A stretch of DNA of 64,000 nucleotides from a virus. The stretch is taken from positions 62,001 to 126,000 of IMG/VR virus record IMGVR_UViG_3300027906_000002; one strand, 5' to 3'. The notes under the pieces are model-generated. The model was not told the origin of the DNA, did not search any database, and saw only the letters and a program-made list of their open reading frames with translations. Shown piece after piece: positions 40,781 through 50,400 of this stretch (within the stretch, counting starts at the first letter, position 1; the number at the start of each line of letters is the position of its first letter). A program made the translations under genes and the position numbers.

Positions 40781-43777
40781 ATGGCAAGAACTGTTCCTGG
40801 ATCTGGTGCTGTAATTGAACCTATATTTGACGAAAAATTTGGTGTTCGTGCAATACAAGTAGTTGATGGTGGTATAGGTTATGATGTAACCAATCCTCCA
40901 CGATTGACTGTTACTGGATGTGGTACTCCGACTCAGGAAGCACTTCTATATCCAATTATTGATGAGTTATCTGGAAGGATAGTTCATGTTAGAGTTTTAG
41001 AAAGAGGTCTTGGATACGACCCTCTTAGATTGCAGATAATACCTACACAAGACACACCAACTGTCGTTCGTTCTTTTGATATCAATAGGATATGGCAGTC
41101 ACATCCCAATTCACCCACATCTGGTTTATTCACTTCCGATAGTGACAGACTGAGAATACAAAGTGATAATCATCCAAAACCAACACCACTATTAGCAGAG
41201 AGAGCTCCTGGTGGTGGATCTGGTGGTACTCTTGCTCAGTATACACCTTCAGCAATTAACTACAATCCTACTACTGGTTTAATGGAAATGACCATTGGTA
41301 GTCATAGTTATACTACAGGTGATAGCATTAAAATTGGAACTGATTCATTAACATTTACTTGTGCGTTAGATGATCATGGAACCGATCATACATATCCTCG
41401 TGCAACTGATCCAGTAGCAGGTGTTGCTATACCAATTCTTTCTACAACATCTACAACTATTACAGTACAAGTACTGGGTGTTGCTCCTGCAACTAATACC
41501 AGTGCTCATACCTTTAAGTCTGCTACTTTTGGTGCAGTTAGTAGTGGTGGATCATTAGTAGATCGTTCATTTGATCAAACTTACATTTATAGGGGTGGTA
41601 AAGATGCTCCGAATCCTGATGCTAGAGAAGAGCAACTTAATAAGGCATTAGGTCTATTGGCAAATGGAGTTCAACTTCATACTCCAGAATGGGGTCAAGC
41701 TGGCAATCCTACTCCTGGATTTTCAATTGATTCAGTTAAACATTCGCATATTAAAAGTAATACTTCTTCTGATGCAGTAATAGATGGTAACACTTATTAC
41801 TATCAATCATCTAGATTGATTTCTGAGTTTGCTGAACATAATGGTGTGTTTGATTGGGGTAAGATTAGACCTTTTACTTGGAATATAAAAACAGAATTTG
41901 ACAACTTGATGTTTGAGGTTGGTAGTGTTGATGAAACTTTAGGTGTAGTTGAGATTGGTAGGACTATAGATGCTATAGCTACCACTGCTAAAGCAGAAAT
42001 TGCGAAGATTGTAAGAAATAATTTAGGAAGTATAACCCACATTTATGTTAGAAATATAAGAGGGTCTGATGAATTTGCTGAGAATAATGTTGTTTTGGGA
42101 TCTACTGGATTTAGTTTTAAAATATTAGAACCACCAACAGAGTTAACTAACGGTATTTTTTATATTGATTTTGGTCCAGATGCTACAGAGTTTGGTCCTT
42201 TTGTTGATGGTCAATATTACTTTGCACCAGAAAATATTAAGGTGCAAAGAAATTATTTAATTATTTGGAATCAGACCGATTCAACTAATCAACCTTCTGG
42301 GAATCATCCTCATGGACATCCTATGCAGTTTAGTACCACACAGGATGGGTTGTTAAATGGTGGTAGTTTATATTATAAGAGTACGGGAGTAACAGAAGCA
42401 CCATCTACAGATTATGAAAATGAGTTTAAACCTCTATTCATAATGAATGGTGATGAGAATAGTAGAATTTATTATTACTGTAAGTATCACAGATATATGT
42501 CTGGGTATGAAGGTCATGAAGGATATATGACTTTGGATCTAGAAATAGATGATGATCCTTTACCTAATGATTATTATATTACAGACTATTATCAGAGTGA
42601 TGATAGTGATCCTAATACGATAAATTATTCACGGCATGCTGATGGTCATTCTAAAATATTAGGAATGGCATTTGATGGATATCCAATTTATGGACCTTAT
42701 GGATATGATTTAAGTGGTACTAGTGTTTTAGATACTATCCCAGTTTTATCTGAATATGCTGGTCTTTTCTTCCAGGTTGGTAATGGTTACCCAACTTCAA
42801 ATAACGATCCTGCACAAACTGGTACTGGTTGTATTGTTGATGTAGTTACAATTGGTACTTATCAGCCTGGTGGTATTCTTACAATTAGGATAGCTGAAGG
42901 TGGAAGTGGATATGCTATTGGTGATAAAATTAGAATCCTTCATAAGTATGATGGAGCATTGGTATCTGGATATTCGCATAGTTCTTGGAATGCTAATCCA
43001 GATAGAACTGAAGGAGTATATGGTGAAGTTGGTACTGCGTCTGAATTCACAATTCCAGCTTCATGGACTTCTGCTAATGGTGTTGGTGGTAAACCTAAAG
43101 TTACTGTTGCTGCTGATGGTTCTATAAGTGGTTTTACTATGGGTGGCAATGGACCTGAGGCAATACCTGGACCAGATGGTAATATGGGATATAATTATGT
43201 CGAAGATGAGGAGTTTACTATTCCTGGTAATTACATTGGTGGATCTACTCCTGCAGGTGATATACTAGTCAGAGTTGCTTGGGCTACTGATGATGATAGT
43301 GGAGTTGCTGAAATTACTTCTGTAGGTACTGGTCTTAAAAGAGAAGTTACTGGATTTAGATACAGAGTAGGTGATGAATTAGCTGGTGCTAGACCTGATG
43401 TAGTTACTCCAGAAACTATAACTTATGTTGTAACAGTTGCTAATGGTGAGTTTAATATTGGTGGTAGTACTGTTCCTTTCTTAAGTTTATGGAGAGGAAA
43501 GACATATGTATTCCAACAGAATGATTCTAGTAATGATAATGAACAGTTATTAATATCTACTACTGATGATGGATGGCATGCTGGCACTCCACCAGATACA
43601 ACATATCTTTTTGAAGGACCAGGTATTACCTATTGGTTAGAAGGATCTGAAGTAACTTATAGTGCTTATATTAGTGGGTTTAATGCTGCTACTGCAAGAG
43701 AGATAAGATTTGAAGTACCTGTAAATCTCCTCTTGCTTTGTATACCTTTGGTTATACAACTTCTGGTATTGGTATAA
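40781..43777 (+). CDS. cupredoxin/YHYH virion protein, 5' part of a frameshifted gene
   Basis: 998 codons, but I believe the real gene runs to 45891 through a -1 shift near 43726. Parts in order: a GxGY start (GGIGYDVTNPPRL); one TFTC/YPR repeat (about residues 152-250); a helical middle; a cupredoxin-like domain (about 465-590) with H513 (HGHPMQF), C567, H570 and M573 (YYYCKYHRYMSG), the same C-x2-H-x2-M spacing as in the upstream protein; half of a YHYH domain (GMAFDGYPIYGPYGY, about 631-645); GxGY repeats; then a second cupredoxin-like domain without ligands, cut off at FEVPVN. The last 17 codons (LLLLCIPLVIQLLVLV) are out-of-frame sequence. It follows the fibre-like gene by 6 bases and probably shares its late promoter. 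Confidence 0.8.
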   Translation: MARTVPGSGAVIEPIFDEKFGVRAIQVVDGGIGYDVTNPPRLTVTGCGTPTQEALLYPIIDELSGRIVHVRVLERGLGYDPLRLQIIPTQDTPTVVRSFDINRIWQSHPNSPTSGLFTSDSDRLRIQSDNHPKPTPLLAERAPGGGSGGTLAQYTPSAINYNPTTGLMEMTIGSHSYTTGDSIKIGTDSLTFTCALDDHGTDHTYPRATDPVAGVAIPILSTTSTTITVQVLGVAPATNTSAHTFKSATFGAVSSGGSLVDRSFDQTYIYRGGKDAPNPDAREEQLNKALGLLANGVQLHTPEWGQAGNPTPGFSIDSVKHSHIKSNTSSDAVIDGNTYYYQSSRLISEFAEHNGVFDWGKIRPFTWNIKTEFDNLMFEVGSVDETLGVVEIGRTIDAIATTAKAEIAKIVRNNLGSITHIYVRNIRGSDEFAENNVVLGSTGFSFKILEPPTELTNGIFYIDFGPDATEFGPFVDGQYYFAPENIKVQRNYLIIWNQTDSTNQPSGNHPHGHPMQFSTTQDGLLNGGSLYYKSTGVTEAPSTDYENEFKPLFIMNGDENSRIYYYCKYHRYMSGYEGHEGYMTLDLEIDDDPLPNDYYITDYYQSDDSDPNTINYSRHADGHSKILGMAFDGYPIYGPYGYDLSGTSVLDTIPVLSEYAGLFFQVGNGYPTSNNDPAQTGTGCIVDVVTIGTYQPGGILTIRIAEGGSGYAIGDKIRILHKYDGALVSGYSHSSWNANPDRTEGVYGEVGTASEFTIPASWTSANGVGGKPKVTVAADGSISGFTMGGNGPEAIPGPDGNMGYNYVEDEEFTIPGNYIGGSTPAGDILVRVAWATDDDSGVAEITSVGTGLKREVTGFRYRVGDELAGARPDVVTPETITYVVTVANGEFNIGGSTVPFLSLWRGKTYVFQQNDSSNDNEQLLISTTDDGWHAGTPPDTTYLFEGPGITYWLEGSEVTYSAYISGFNAATAREIRFEVPVNLLLLCIPLVIQLLVLV

Positions 43778-45891
43778 GAACAGTTCAAGATGGATATGTA
43801 ATTGGAGATTTGGTTCAGGATTATATTTGGGATACTACTGTTGGTACTTTGGATGAGCATAATGGTAAATTCGCTGTTACTCCTGAATATCCAAATGGAA
43901 CCTATGCATACTTCTTAACAGAGAATGCTAGTGGGGTTCCAACTTACCCTTATGCAATTGGACCAACAATGTATGGTACTCCTTTGTTTGAGGGTGATAT
44001 TGTTCCTACTCAACCAGATACATTCCCAGCTGGTGCAGCAGGAGATATTGTATTGAATACTGATGGTACTGTCAGTTATGTTAAGATGACCAAAAAAGGT
44101 GATAACTATTTTGGTTCAGCAACAGCAAGAATATTAGGTGGAGAAGGTGCTGGTGCTACAGGAACACCTACTGTACAGACAATTACGGGTTTATCACTAT
44201 TACAAGGTGGAAGAGATTATGCCACACCTCCAACACTTATCTTTGAAGGTGGTGGAGGTCAAGGTGCTCAAGGTGCTGCTGAGATTGATACACTTGGTAA
44301 AGTTACTAATATTAGTATTGTAGATGAGGGTGAGTATTATCAAGAACCTCCTTATATTCTTATTAATGGTGGTGGTGGAATTGGTGCTAAAGCTATAGCA
44401 AAAGTTACTCAAGGTGTTGTTACTGATATTGAAATTACAGATCCAGGTAGCGGATATATTGATCAACCGAAAGTAATATTTACAAAATTAGTTAACTTAA
44501 AACGTAAATCTAGATCTAGACAGGCATACAATTCTATTGCTGGTTTCCTTACTGGTCTTGTTAAGAATGTACAAAAGTCTGATACTGAATTGTATGTTGA
44601 TTCTACTGATGCTTTCCCTGGTTCTGGTGAGTTAATCCTCAATAAAGAAACTATTGCATATACAGCTAAATCTAAAGGTAAATTCTCTGGTCTAACTAGA
44701 GGAGTTAATTTCAATTTTGATCAGAGAATTATTCTTGATTCTGGACAAATTGATGGTGATGGTAATTCAACTTATAAGTTTAATGTTAATGATAGAGTTA
44801 TTAGAAAAATTGAAAGTGAAGCTAATAAAGTTGCGAAGGTATATGACTGGGATCCAACAACTAGAGAATTGTTAGTAACATTTGAAGTTGATGAATTGGC
44901 ATTTATTGATGCTGGAATACCATCAACTGAAGATGCTATTGTTCAATTTGATGCTGGTCTTGCAGGATCTGCCCCAGGTGGGTTTAATCCTCATGTTCTC
45001 TTAGATGTAGATTCTACTGAAGGTGTATATATTGTAGCTTTGACAGAACCAATATCTCAAGTAATAGATAAAGAATTTGAAGATAATGATGAATTGGATG
45101 GTGCTGGAGATGGAATTATAGATCTTGTTAACTCAGGAACTGATTATGAAAATCAAATAAATCTTGATGGTGGTATTCATACTTCATTATATGGTATTGA
45201 AGAAACTCAAGGTGGTCAGAATACAACTTTATTCCAAGTTGGTGATCAGGTTAAAGATGGTAGTTTGCCATTTAAGTATGCTACAGTTAGTGATGCAGGT
45301 ACTTTAACTGATGGTGTTCCACATGCTGCACTCATAAATTTATATCTAGATCCTAATCTTTCTAATGGATTGAGTTTCGGTGTTAACGAAATTGTTACTG
45401 GATCTGTTTCTGGTGTTAGAGCAAATGTAGTTTCTTGGGATCCAGTTAATACCATACTTACAGTTCAGGATATAACTCCATTTAATACTGGTGATGTTAA
45501 TGTAGGTATAGGTGGATATTTGTATGAGTTTTCACATGATAGTACTGTAGTTGATTTTGTAATTCAAAGTCCAGGTACTAACTATACAGCAGTTCCAACA
45601 GTAACAGTTGAGAATATTGGTGATATACAATGTCAAGCAACTGTTAATTTAACATCTGCTCAAGACCAAGTTGCTTCATGCACCATTACTAATGGTGGTT
45701 ATGGAATCGTTGCATCGGTTGATAATACATATAACACACACCCAACAGTAACTTTTGTTAATGCTGTAGGAGATTCTACTGGAAATGGAGCAGCTGCTGC
45801 AGTAATTTTGGGTGGAGAAGACATCATGGGTAATAGCGGTGCTACTTACAGACTCAAGAGAATTGAGTATTCTGCACAACTCCGTTCGTAA
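43738..45891 (+). CDS. 3' part of the same frameshifted virion protein
   Basis: The frame is open from 43714 and could only start at a TTG (43738) that has no Shine-Dalgarno sequence, so it is unlikely to be an independent gene. Read together with the 5' part it restores VPVNSPLALYTF, which matches VPMGSPSTLYYQ of the neighbouring cupredoxin. It also supplies the missing half of the YHYH domain (TLDEHNGKFAVTPEYPNGTY, paralleling LDQYNGRFCKTPDYPEGRY in the giant protein). Downstream there are three or more GxGY repeats (GGRDYATPPTLIF, GEYYQEPPYILI, GSGYIDQPKVIF), then beta-rich sequence. The full protein would be about 1703 aa. A late promoter follows its stop. Confidence 0.75.
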   Translation: MYTFGYTTSGIGIRTVQDGYVIGDLVQDYIWDTTVGTLDEHNGKFAVTPEYPNGTYAYFLTENASGVPTYPYAIGPTMYGTPLFEGDIVPTQPDTFPAGAAGDIVLNTDGTVSYVKMTKKGDNYFGSATARILGGEGAGATGTPTVQTITGLSLLQGGRDYATPPTLIFEGGGGQGAQGAAEIDTLGKVTNISIVDEGEYYQEPPYILINGGGGIGAKAIAKVTQGVVTDIEITDPGSGYIDQPKVIFTKLVNLKRKSRSRQAYNSIAGFLTGLVKNVQKSDTELYVDSTDAFPGSGELILNKETIAYTAKSKGKFSGLTRGVNFNFDQRIILDSGQIDGDGNSTYKFNVNDRVIRKIESEANKVAKVYDWDPTTRELLVTFEVDELAFIDAGIPSTEDAIVQFDAGLAGSAPGGFNPHVLLDVDSTEGVYIVALTEPISQVIDKEFEDNDELDGAGDGIIDLVNSGTDYENQINLDGGIHTSLYGIEETQGGQNTTLFQVGDQVKDGSLPFKYATVSDAGTLTDGVPHAALINLYLDPNLSNGLSFGVNEIVTGSVSGVRANVVSWDPVNTILTVQDITPFNTGDVNVGIGGYLYEFSHDSTVVDFVIQSPGTNYTAVPTVTVENIGDIQCQATVNLTSAQDQVASCTITNGGYGIVASVDNTYNTHPTVTFVNAVGDSTGNGAAAAVILGGEDIMGNSGATYRLKRIEYSAQLRS

Positions 45892-45895
45892 TACA

Positions 45896-45903
45896 CATAA
45901 ATA
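45896..45903 (+). promoter_or_regulatory. T4-type late promoter (CATAAATA)
   Basis: CATAAATA lies 27 bases before the ATG of gp8 (45930), in the 38-base gap after the frameshifted gene. Confidence 0.65.
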
Positions 45904-45929
45904 AACAAGAGGACAATAGTCACTAGGAA

Positions 45930-47462
45930 ATGGCAGCTCTATTAACTGATCAATTTAGAATATTTTCGGCACAGAAATTCATAAAAGCTCTTGAAGGTCC
46001 AGATGCGACTCAAAGTGATGATGCTGCTGGAACTTCTCGTGATCGCATATACTTATTCATTGGAAGACCGCAAAGTTGGGACAATGAAAACTCACCACCG
46101 CAAGCAGTAGATTCTTTCGCAGAATTTTCTGGATCATATGATGATATGATATCCCTTAAAAGGGTTCTTGCTGCGGATACGGTTCAGGTTGCTCGTAGGA
46201 TTGACTGGGTTTCACCAGAACAAACTACTGGTGGATTAGGTTTTACCTATGACATGTACAGACATGACTATTCTCCTAGTAGAACTGCTGCCTCTGGTGC
46301 TACTAAACTATATGATTCTGATTTTTACGTTGTAAATTCCCAGTATCAAGTTTATAAGTGCATCTATAACGGAACTTCCCCTAGTGATCCTAACGGAAAA
46401 CCCTCTACAGTTGAACCTACTGGTACTAGTACCTCTATTGTTACAACTGGTGATGGATATCGTTGGAAGTATATGTATACTATTCCAGTTGCATCTGTTC
46501 TTAAGTTCTTTAGTAATGACTATATGCCAGTCTTTACTAATGACGCAGTGAAAACTAACGCAGTTGAGGGTGAAATTGACACTATTGTTATTACTGCTGC
46601 TGGTGCTGGTTACAACAACGGCACTTACGATAACGTCGCCATTAATGGTGATGGAACTGGTGGTAGGGTTAGTATTGTTGTTGATGGTGGTAAGATCATT
46701 TCTGCTACCGTTACTTCTGGTGGTACTGGATATACCTTTGGTAAAATTTCTGTTGATAATATTACTGGTATTGGTACTGGTCAAGGCGGTCAAGTCGATG
46801 TAATTATTCCACCTCCAGGTGGTCATGGACATGATACTATTGTTGAACTTGGTGCATTCCGAGTTATGATCAACGCCAAACTCTCTTATGATGAGGGTGC
46901 TGGTGACTTCCCTATTGATAATGACTATCGTCGTATTGGTTTAATCACCAATCCACTTAAGTTTGGTACAACTGAGTTGATTGCTGATTTAACGGTTTCT
47001 GCTACTAAAGCAGTTATCTTTGCACCAACATTCCAGGGTAACTACGTTCCTGATGAAATCATTACTCAGACACGTGTTGTTGGTGGTACAAACGTTACCT
47101 CTCGTGCAAGAGTTATTTCATGGAATGCTACAACAAAAGTTCTGAAATATTATCAGAATGCTGTTGATGGTATTTTCCCTGAAGTTACAGGTACTCAAAA
47201 CGAATTTGATGGATCTAATGTTATTAGTGGATCAACTTCGGGTGCTGCTGGACAACCAGACGTTAACTTCCCTGCTGTACCAAATACTTCTTCTAGAACT
47301 ATTAACAATACTGAATATGATCTTGGTATGAAATTTAACTCTGGATATGCTAAACCAGAGATTAAGTCAAATAGCGGTCAGGTTGTTTACATAGATAATA
47401 GAAGATCAATCAGTCGTGCAAACGACCAAGTAGAAGACATTAAAATCGTAATCGAGTTCTAA
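45930..47462 (+). CDS. gp8: baseplate wedge protein gp8, enlarged
   Basis: The first 210 residues carry the gp8 signature of T4-like cyanophages: LTDQFRIFSAQKFIKALEG, RDRIYLFIGRPQSW, FTYDMYRHDYSP, DFYVVNSQYQVYKCIYNG and GYRWKYMYTIPVASVLKFF. T4 gp8 (334 aa) dimerises and joins the outer wedge. This protein is 510 aa. The extra length includes a GxGY insert at about 214-300 (GAGYNNGTYDNVAI, GGTGYTFGKISV) of the kind found in its neighbours. The ATG at 45930 has TAGGAA just upstream and is 27 bases after a late promoter. The next gene follows after 5 bases. Confidence 0.9.
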   Translation: MAALLTDQFRIFSAQKFIKALEGPDATQSDDAAGTSRDRIYLFIGRPQSWDNENSPPQAVDSFAEFSGSYDDMISLKRVLAADTVQVARRIDWVSPEQTTGGLGFTYDMYRHDYSPSRTAASGATKLYDSDFYVVNSQYQVYKCIYNGTSPSDPNGKPSTVEPTGTSTSIVTTGDGYRWKYMYTIPVASVLKFFSNDYMPVFTNDAVKTNAVEGEIDTIVITAAGAGYNNGTYDNVAINGDGTGGRVSIVVDGGKIISATVTSGGTGYTFGKISVDNITGIGTGQGGQVDVIIPPPGGHGHDTIVELGAFRVMINAKLSYDEGAGDFPIDNDYRRIGLITNPLKFGTTELIADLTVSATKAVIFAPTFQGNYVPDEIITQTRVVGGTNVTSRARVISWNATTKVLKYYQNAVDGIFPEVTGTQNEFDGSNVISGSTSGAAGQPDVNFPAVPNTSSRTINNTEYDLGMKFNSGYAKPEIKSNSGQVVYIDNRRSISRANDQVEDIKIVIEF

Positions 47463-47467
47463 CCCGA

Positions 47468-50400
47468 ATGGCACAAAATACTAACCTAAACGTAACACCG
47501 TATTACGACGACTTTGATAAAGATAAGAATTTTTATCGAGTGCTGTTCCGTCCTGGATTTCCTATACAGGCAAGGGCACTTACGACAATGCAGAGTATTC
47601 TGCAGAATCAGATTGAGTCTATGGGAACTGCAACCTTCAAAGAAGGTGCAATGGTTATTCCAGGACAGGTTGGTTATGACTTAAATGTACAAGCAATATT
47701 GATCCAAGAGTCATTCCTTGGTAGTGAAGTTGAAACGTATAGAGAACAGTTAGACGGAACTATTATTGAAGGTTTGACAACAGGTGTTAGAGCAAAAGTA
47801 CTTTATAGTATTTCTGCAACTGAGTCAGAGAAAGGTTATATCACGTTATATGTTAAGTATATTGATTCTGGTGATACTACATCATCAACATCATCTAAGA
47901 CTTTCCAAATTAATGAGCAGTTGATTGCTGATAAAGAGATTACATTTGGATCAACTCTTATTGAAATTGGTACTCCATTCGCACAGTTACTTCCAGTAAA
48001 TGCTACTGAGGTTGGATCTGCTGCTTATATTAGTGAAGGTGTTTATTATATTAGAGGGCATTTTATAAATGTTCCAACTGCATATTTACTATTAGATCAG
48101 TATGGTAATAATCCATCTTATAGGGTTGGTTTAGAAGTTTTAGAATCTATTATAACTCCAGAAGATGATGAGAGTTTGAATGATAATGCTGCTGGTACTT
48201 CAAACTATTCCGCACCAGGTGGTCATAGATTTAGAATTAAGACACAATTTGTTAAGAGATTAATCAGTGATGATGCTGATAAAGATTTCATAGAACTATT
48301 AAGAATTAATAAGAGTAGAGTAGAGAATTTTGTTAACAGAACTGCATATAGTGAATTAGAAAGATCAATGGCTCGTCGTACATACGAGGAGTCTGGAGAC
48401 TATGTAATTGATACTTTTGATGTAAAGGTTAGGGAACATCTTAATGATGGATTTAATAATGGTGTGTATGCTTTAAATGATACTTCTGCTGATGGTAATT
48501 TAGCTAATGAAGGAAAACTTGCTATTGAAGTTTCTCCAGGTAAAGCATATGTTAAAGGATATCGTACAGAATTTATTTCACCACAGTATGTTGATGTAGA
48601 TAAGCCTAGAGATTTTGACATGAGTAATAACTCAATTGTCAATTTCAACTTAGGTAACTTTGTAAAAGTCTATGATGTCTTTGGATGGCCAGAGATTTCT
48701 GGTGACGGTGTTACTGATGGGTATCAGACAATAGATCTATATGATACTTGGACTTTAAACGCTACTAATGATGAACCTAGTGGTGGTAATAAGATTGGTA
48801 GATGTAGATGTATTCAGTTACAGGCTGCCTCTACAGCAGCATCAAACTCTTCTCAATCAGGTACTGCAGCTAGTGCTGGAGTATATGATATGTGGTTTTT
48901 TGATGCTCAAATGTTTACTGCTGTTAATATTAACAATGCAGTTCATTCTGCTGTAGCATCAACTCCAGGTATTGCTGCTGGACGTAGAATTGTAGGTAAG
49001 ACATCTGGTGCTACTGGTTATGTTGCAGATACTGGTAACCAAACTCATTATATTCAGTTAGAACATGTATCAGGTAAATTCACTATTGGTGAAATCCTAG
49101 AGCATGATGGTCTTAATGTTGGTACTTTAGAAGCAGCACATACTTATCAGTTAACTGATACAAGATCATCCTTTGGATATACTGGTGGTGGTGCAGTAAG
49201 ATTTGGTTGTAACTGGGTACTTAATGATGTTTGGCCAATTGAATGTACTACTGTCGCTGTTGATCAAGGAAGTAATCAAGAGATTACTGGTTTCCGTACA
49301 AGATTTGAAAATGATCTAAGACCAGGTGATGTAATTACCACAACTGTTTCTGACTTTGAAGGTAAGAATACTCTTCGTATTGAAAGAGTAGATCAGACAG
49401 CTATTGGTGTAACTACATCAAATAAGAAAGCAACGGTTGCCGATGCTGATGTTATCTTTGATTATGCTGCACAGGTAGCAGAACTAGAAGTAGCATCATC
49501 GATGAATGCAGGTGCTATTACCGATGGTGATTATAGTGATGTCGTAAGGTTACGTCCTTTCGTATTCCAAAAGGATTATCAGAATGGAGAACTATCTTTT
49601 GATTTACCAGAAGATACAATGAGATCTATTACTGATGAATCATTCTTTGTATACAGAAACTTTGCATCTAAAACAGTAACCACTGGTTCTATTACATTTA
49701 CAGTTCCTGAGAATGAAGCATTTGGTGCTATGTCTTCAGAGAACTTTACTCTTACTGTTGTAGCTAATGGTGGTAGTGGAACATGGTCTAATGGTCAGAA
49801 TATAGATCTTGATGCTGAGGTTACTGGTGGAAACTTGACAGCAACATATGGTGCTAATAACCAGTCAATCTCTATTGGTGGATTGGGTTCAGTTTCATCT
49901 GTTACATTAACTGCTTTAGTATCTAAGAATACTGTTACTAAGAAGTTGAAGACTGCATCCAAGATGCAAGCATTAAAGGTATTTAAAACTGATCAAAAAT
50001 TAGACACACAACCAACAGGACTAGAGTATAGTTCTTTATATGGTACTAGATGTCAGGATGAGGCAATCTCATTTGGTATTAATGATGTATATAATATTCA
50101 TGCAATATATGAGTCTTATGATAATAATGACGCATCTTCACCATTTGTTATATTAACTGAATCTGTATTCTTTTCTGCAGGTACTCTAATAGAAGGTAAA
50201 ACATCTGGAGCAAGAGGTAGAGTTATTAGTTTTGAGAACTCTGCATTAAAACTTTATTTTGTTGCATTGAATGAAAAACCATTTATTATAGGTGAAACTA
50301 TTAATGGATTTGATGCTGCTGGTGGTGCACTTGCTGGTATCGTTGATGATGGTGCTGGATCAATATTCCTTGGTAGTAAAGTTATTACAGATCAGTATAC

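Noticed and set aside
43724-43740. Programmed -1 ribosomal frameshift
   Set aside because: No X-XXY-YYZ slippery heptamer in the right frame and no clear downstream hairpin. A single missing T explains the data more simply.
46308-46832. 174-codon - strand frame opposite gp8
   Set aside because: Ser/Thr/Asn-rich antisense of the GxGY insert in gp8; gp8 on the + strand is certain.
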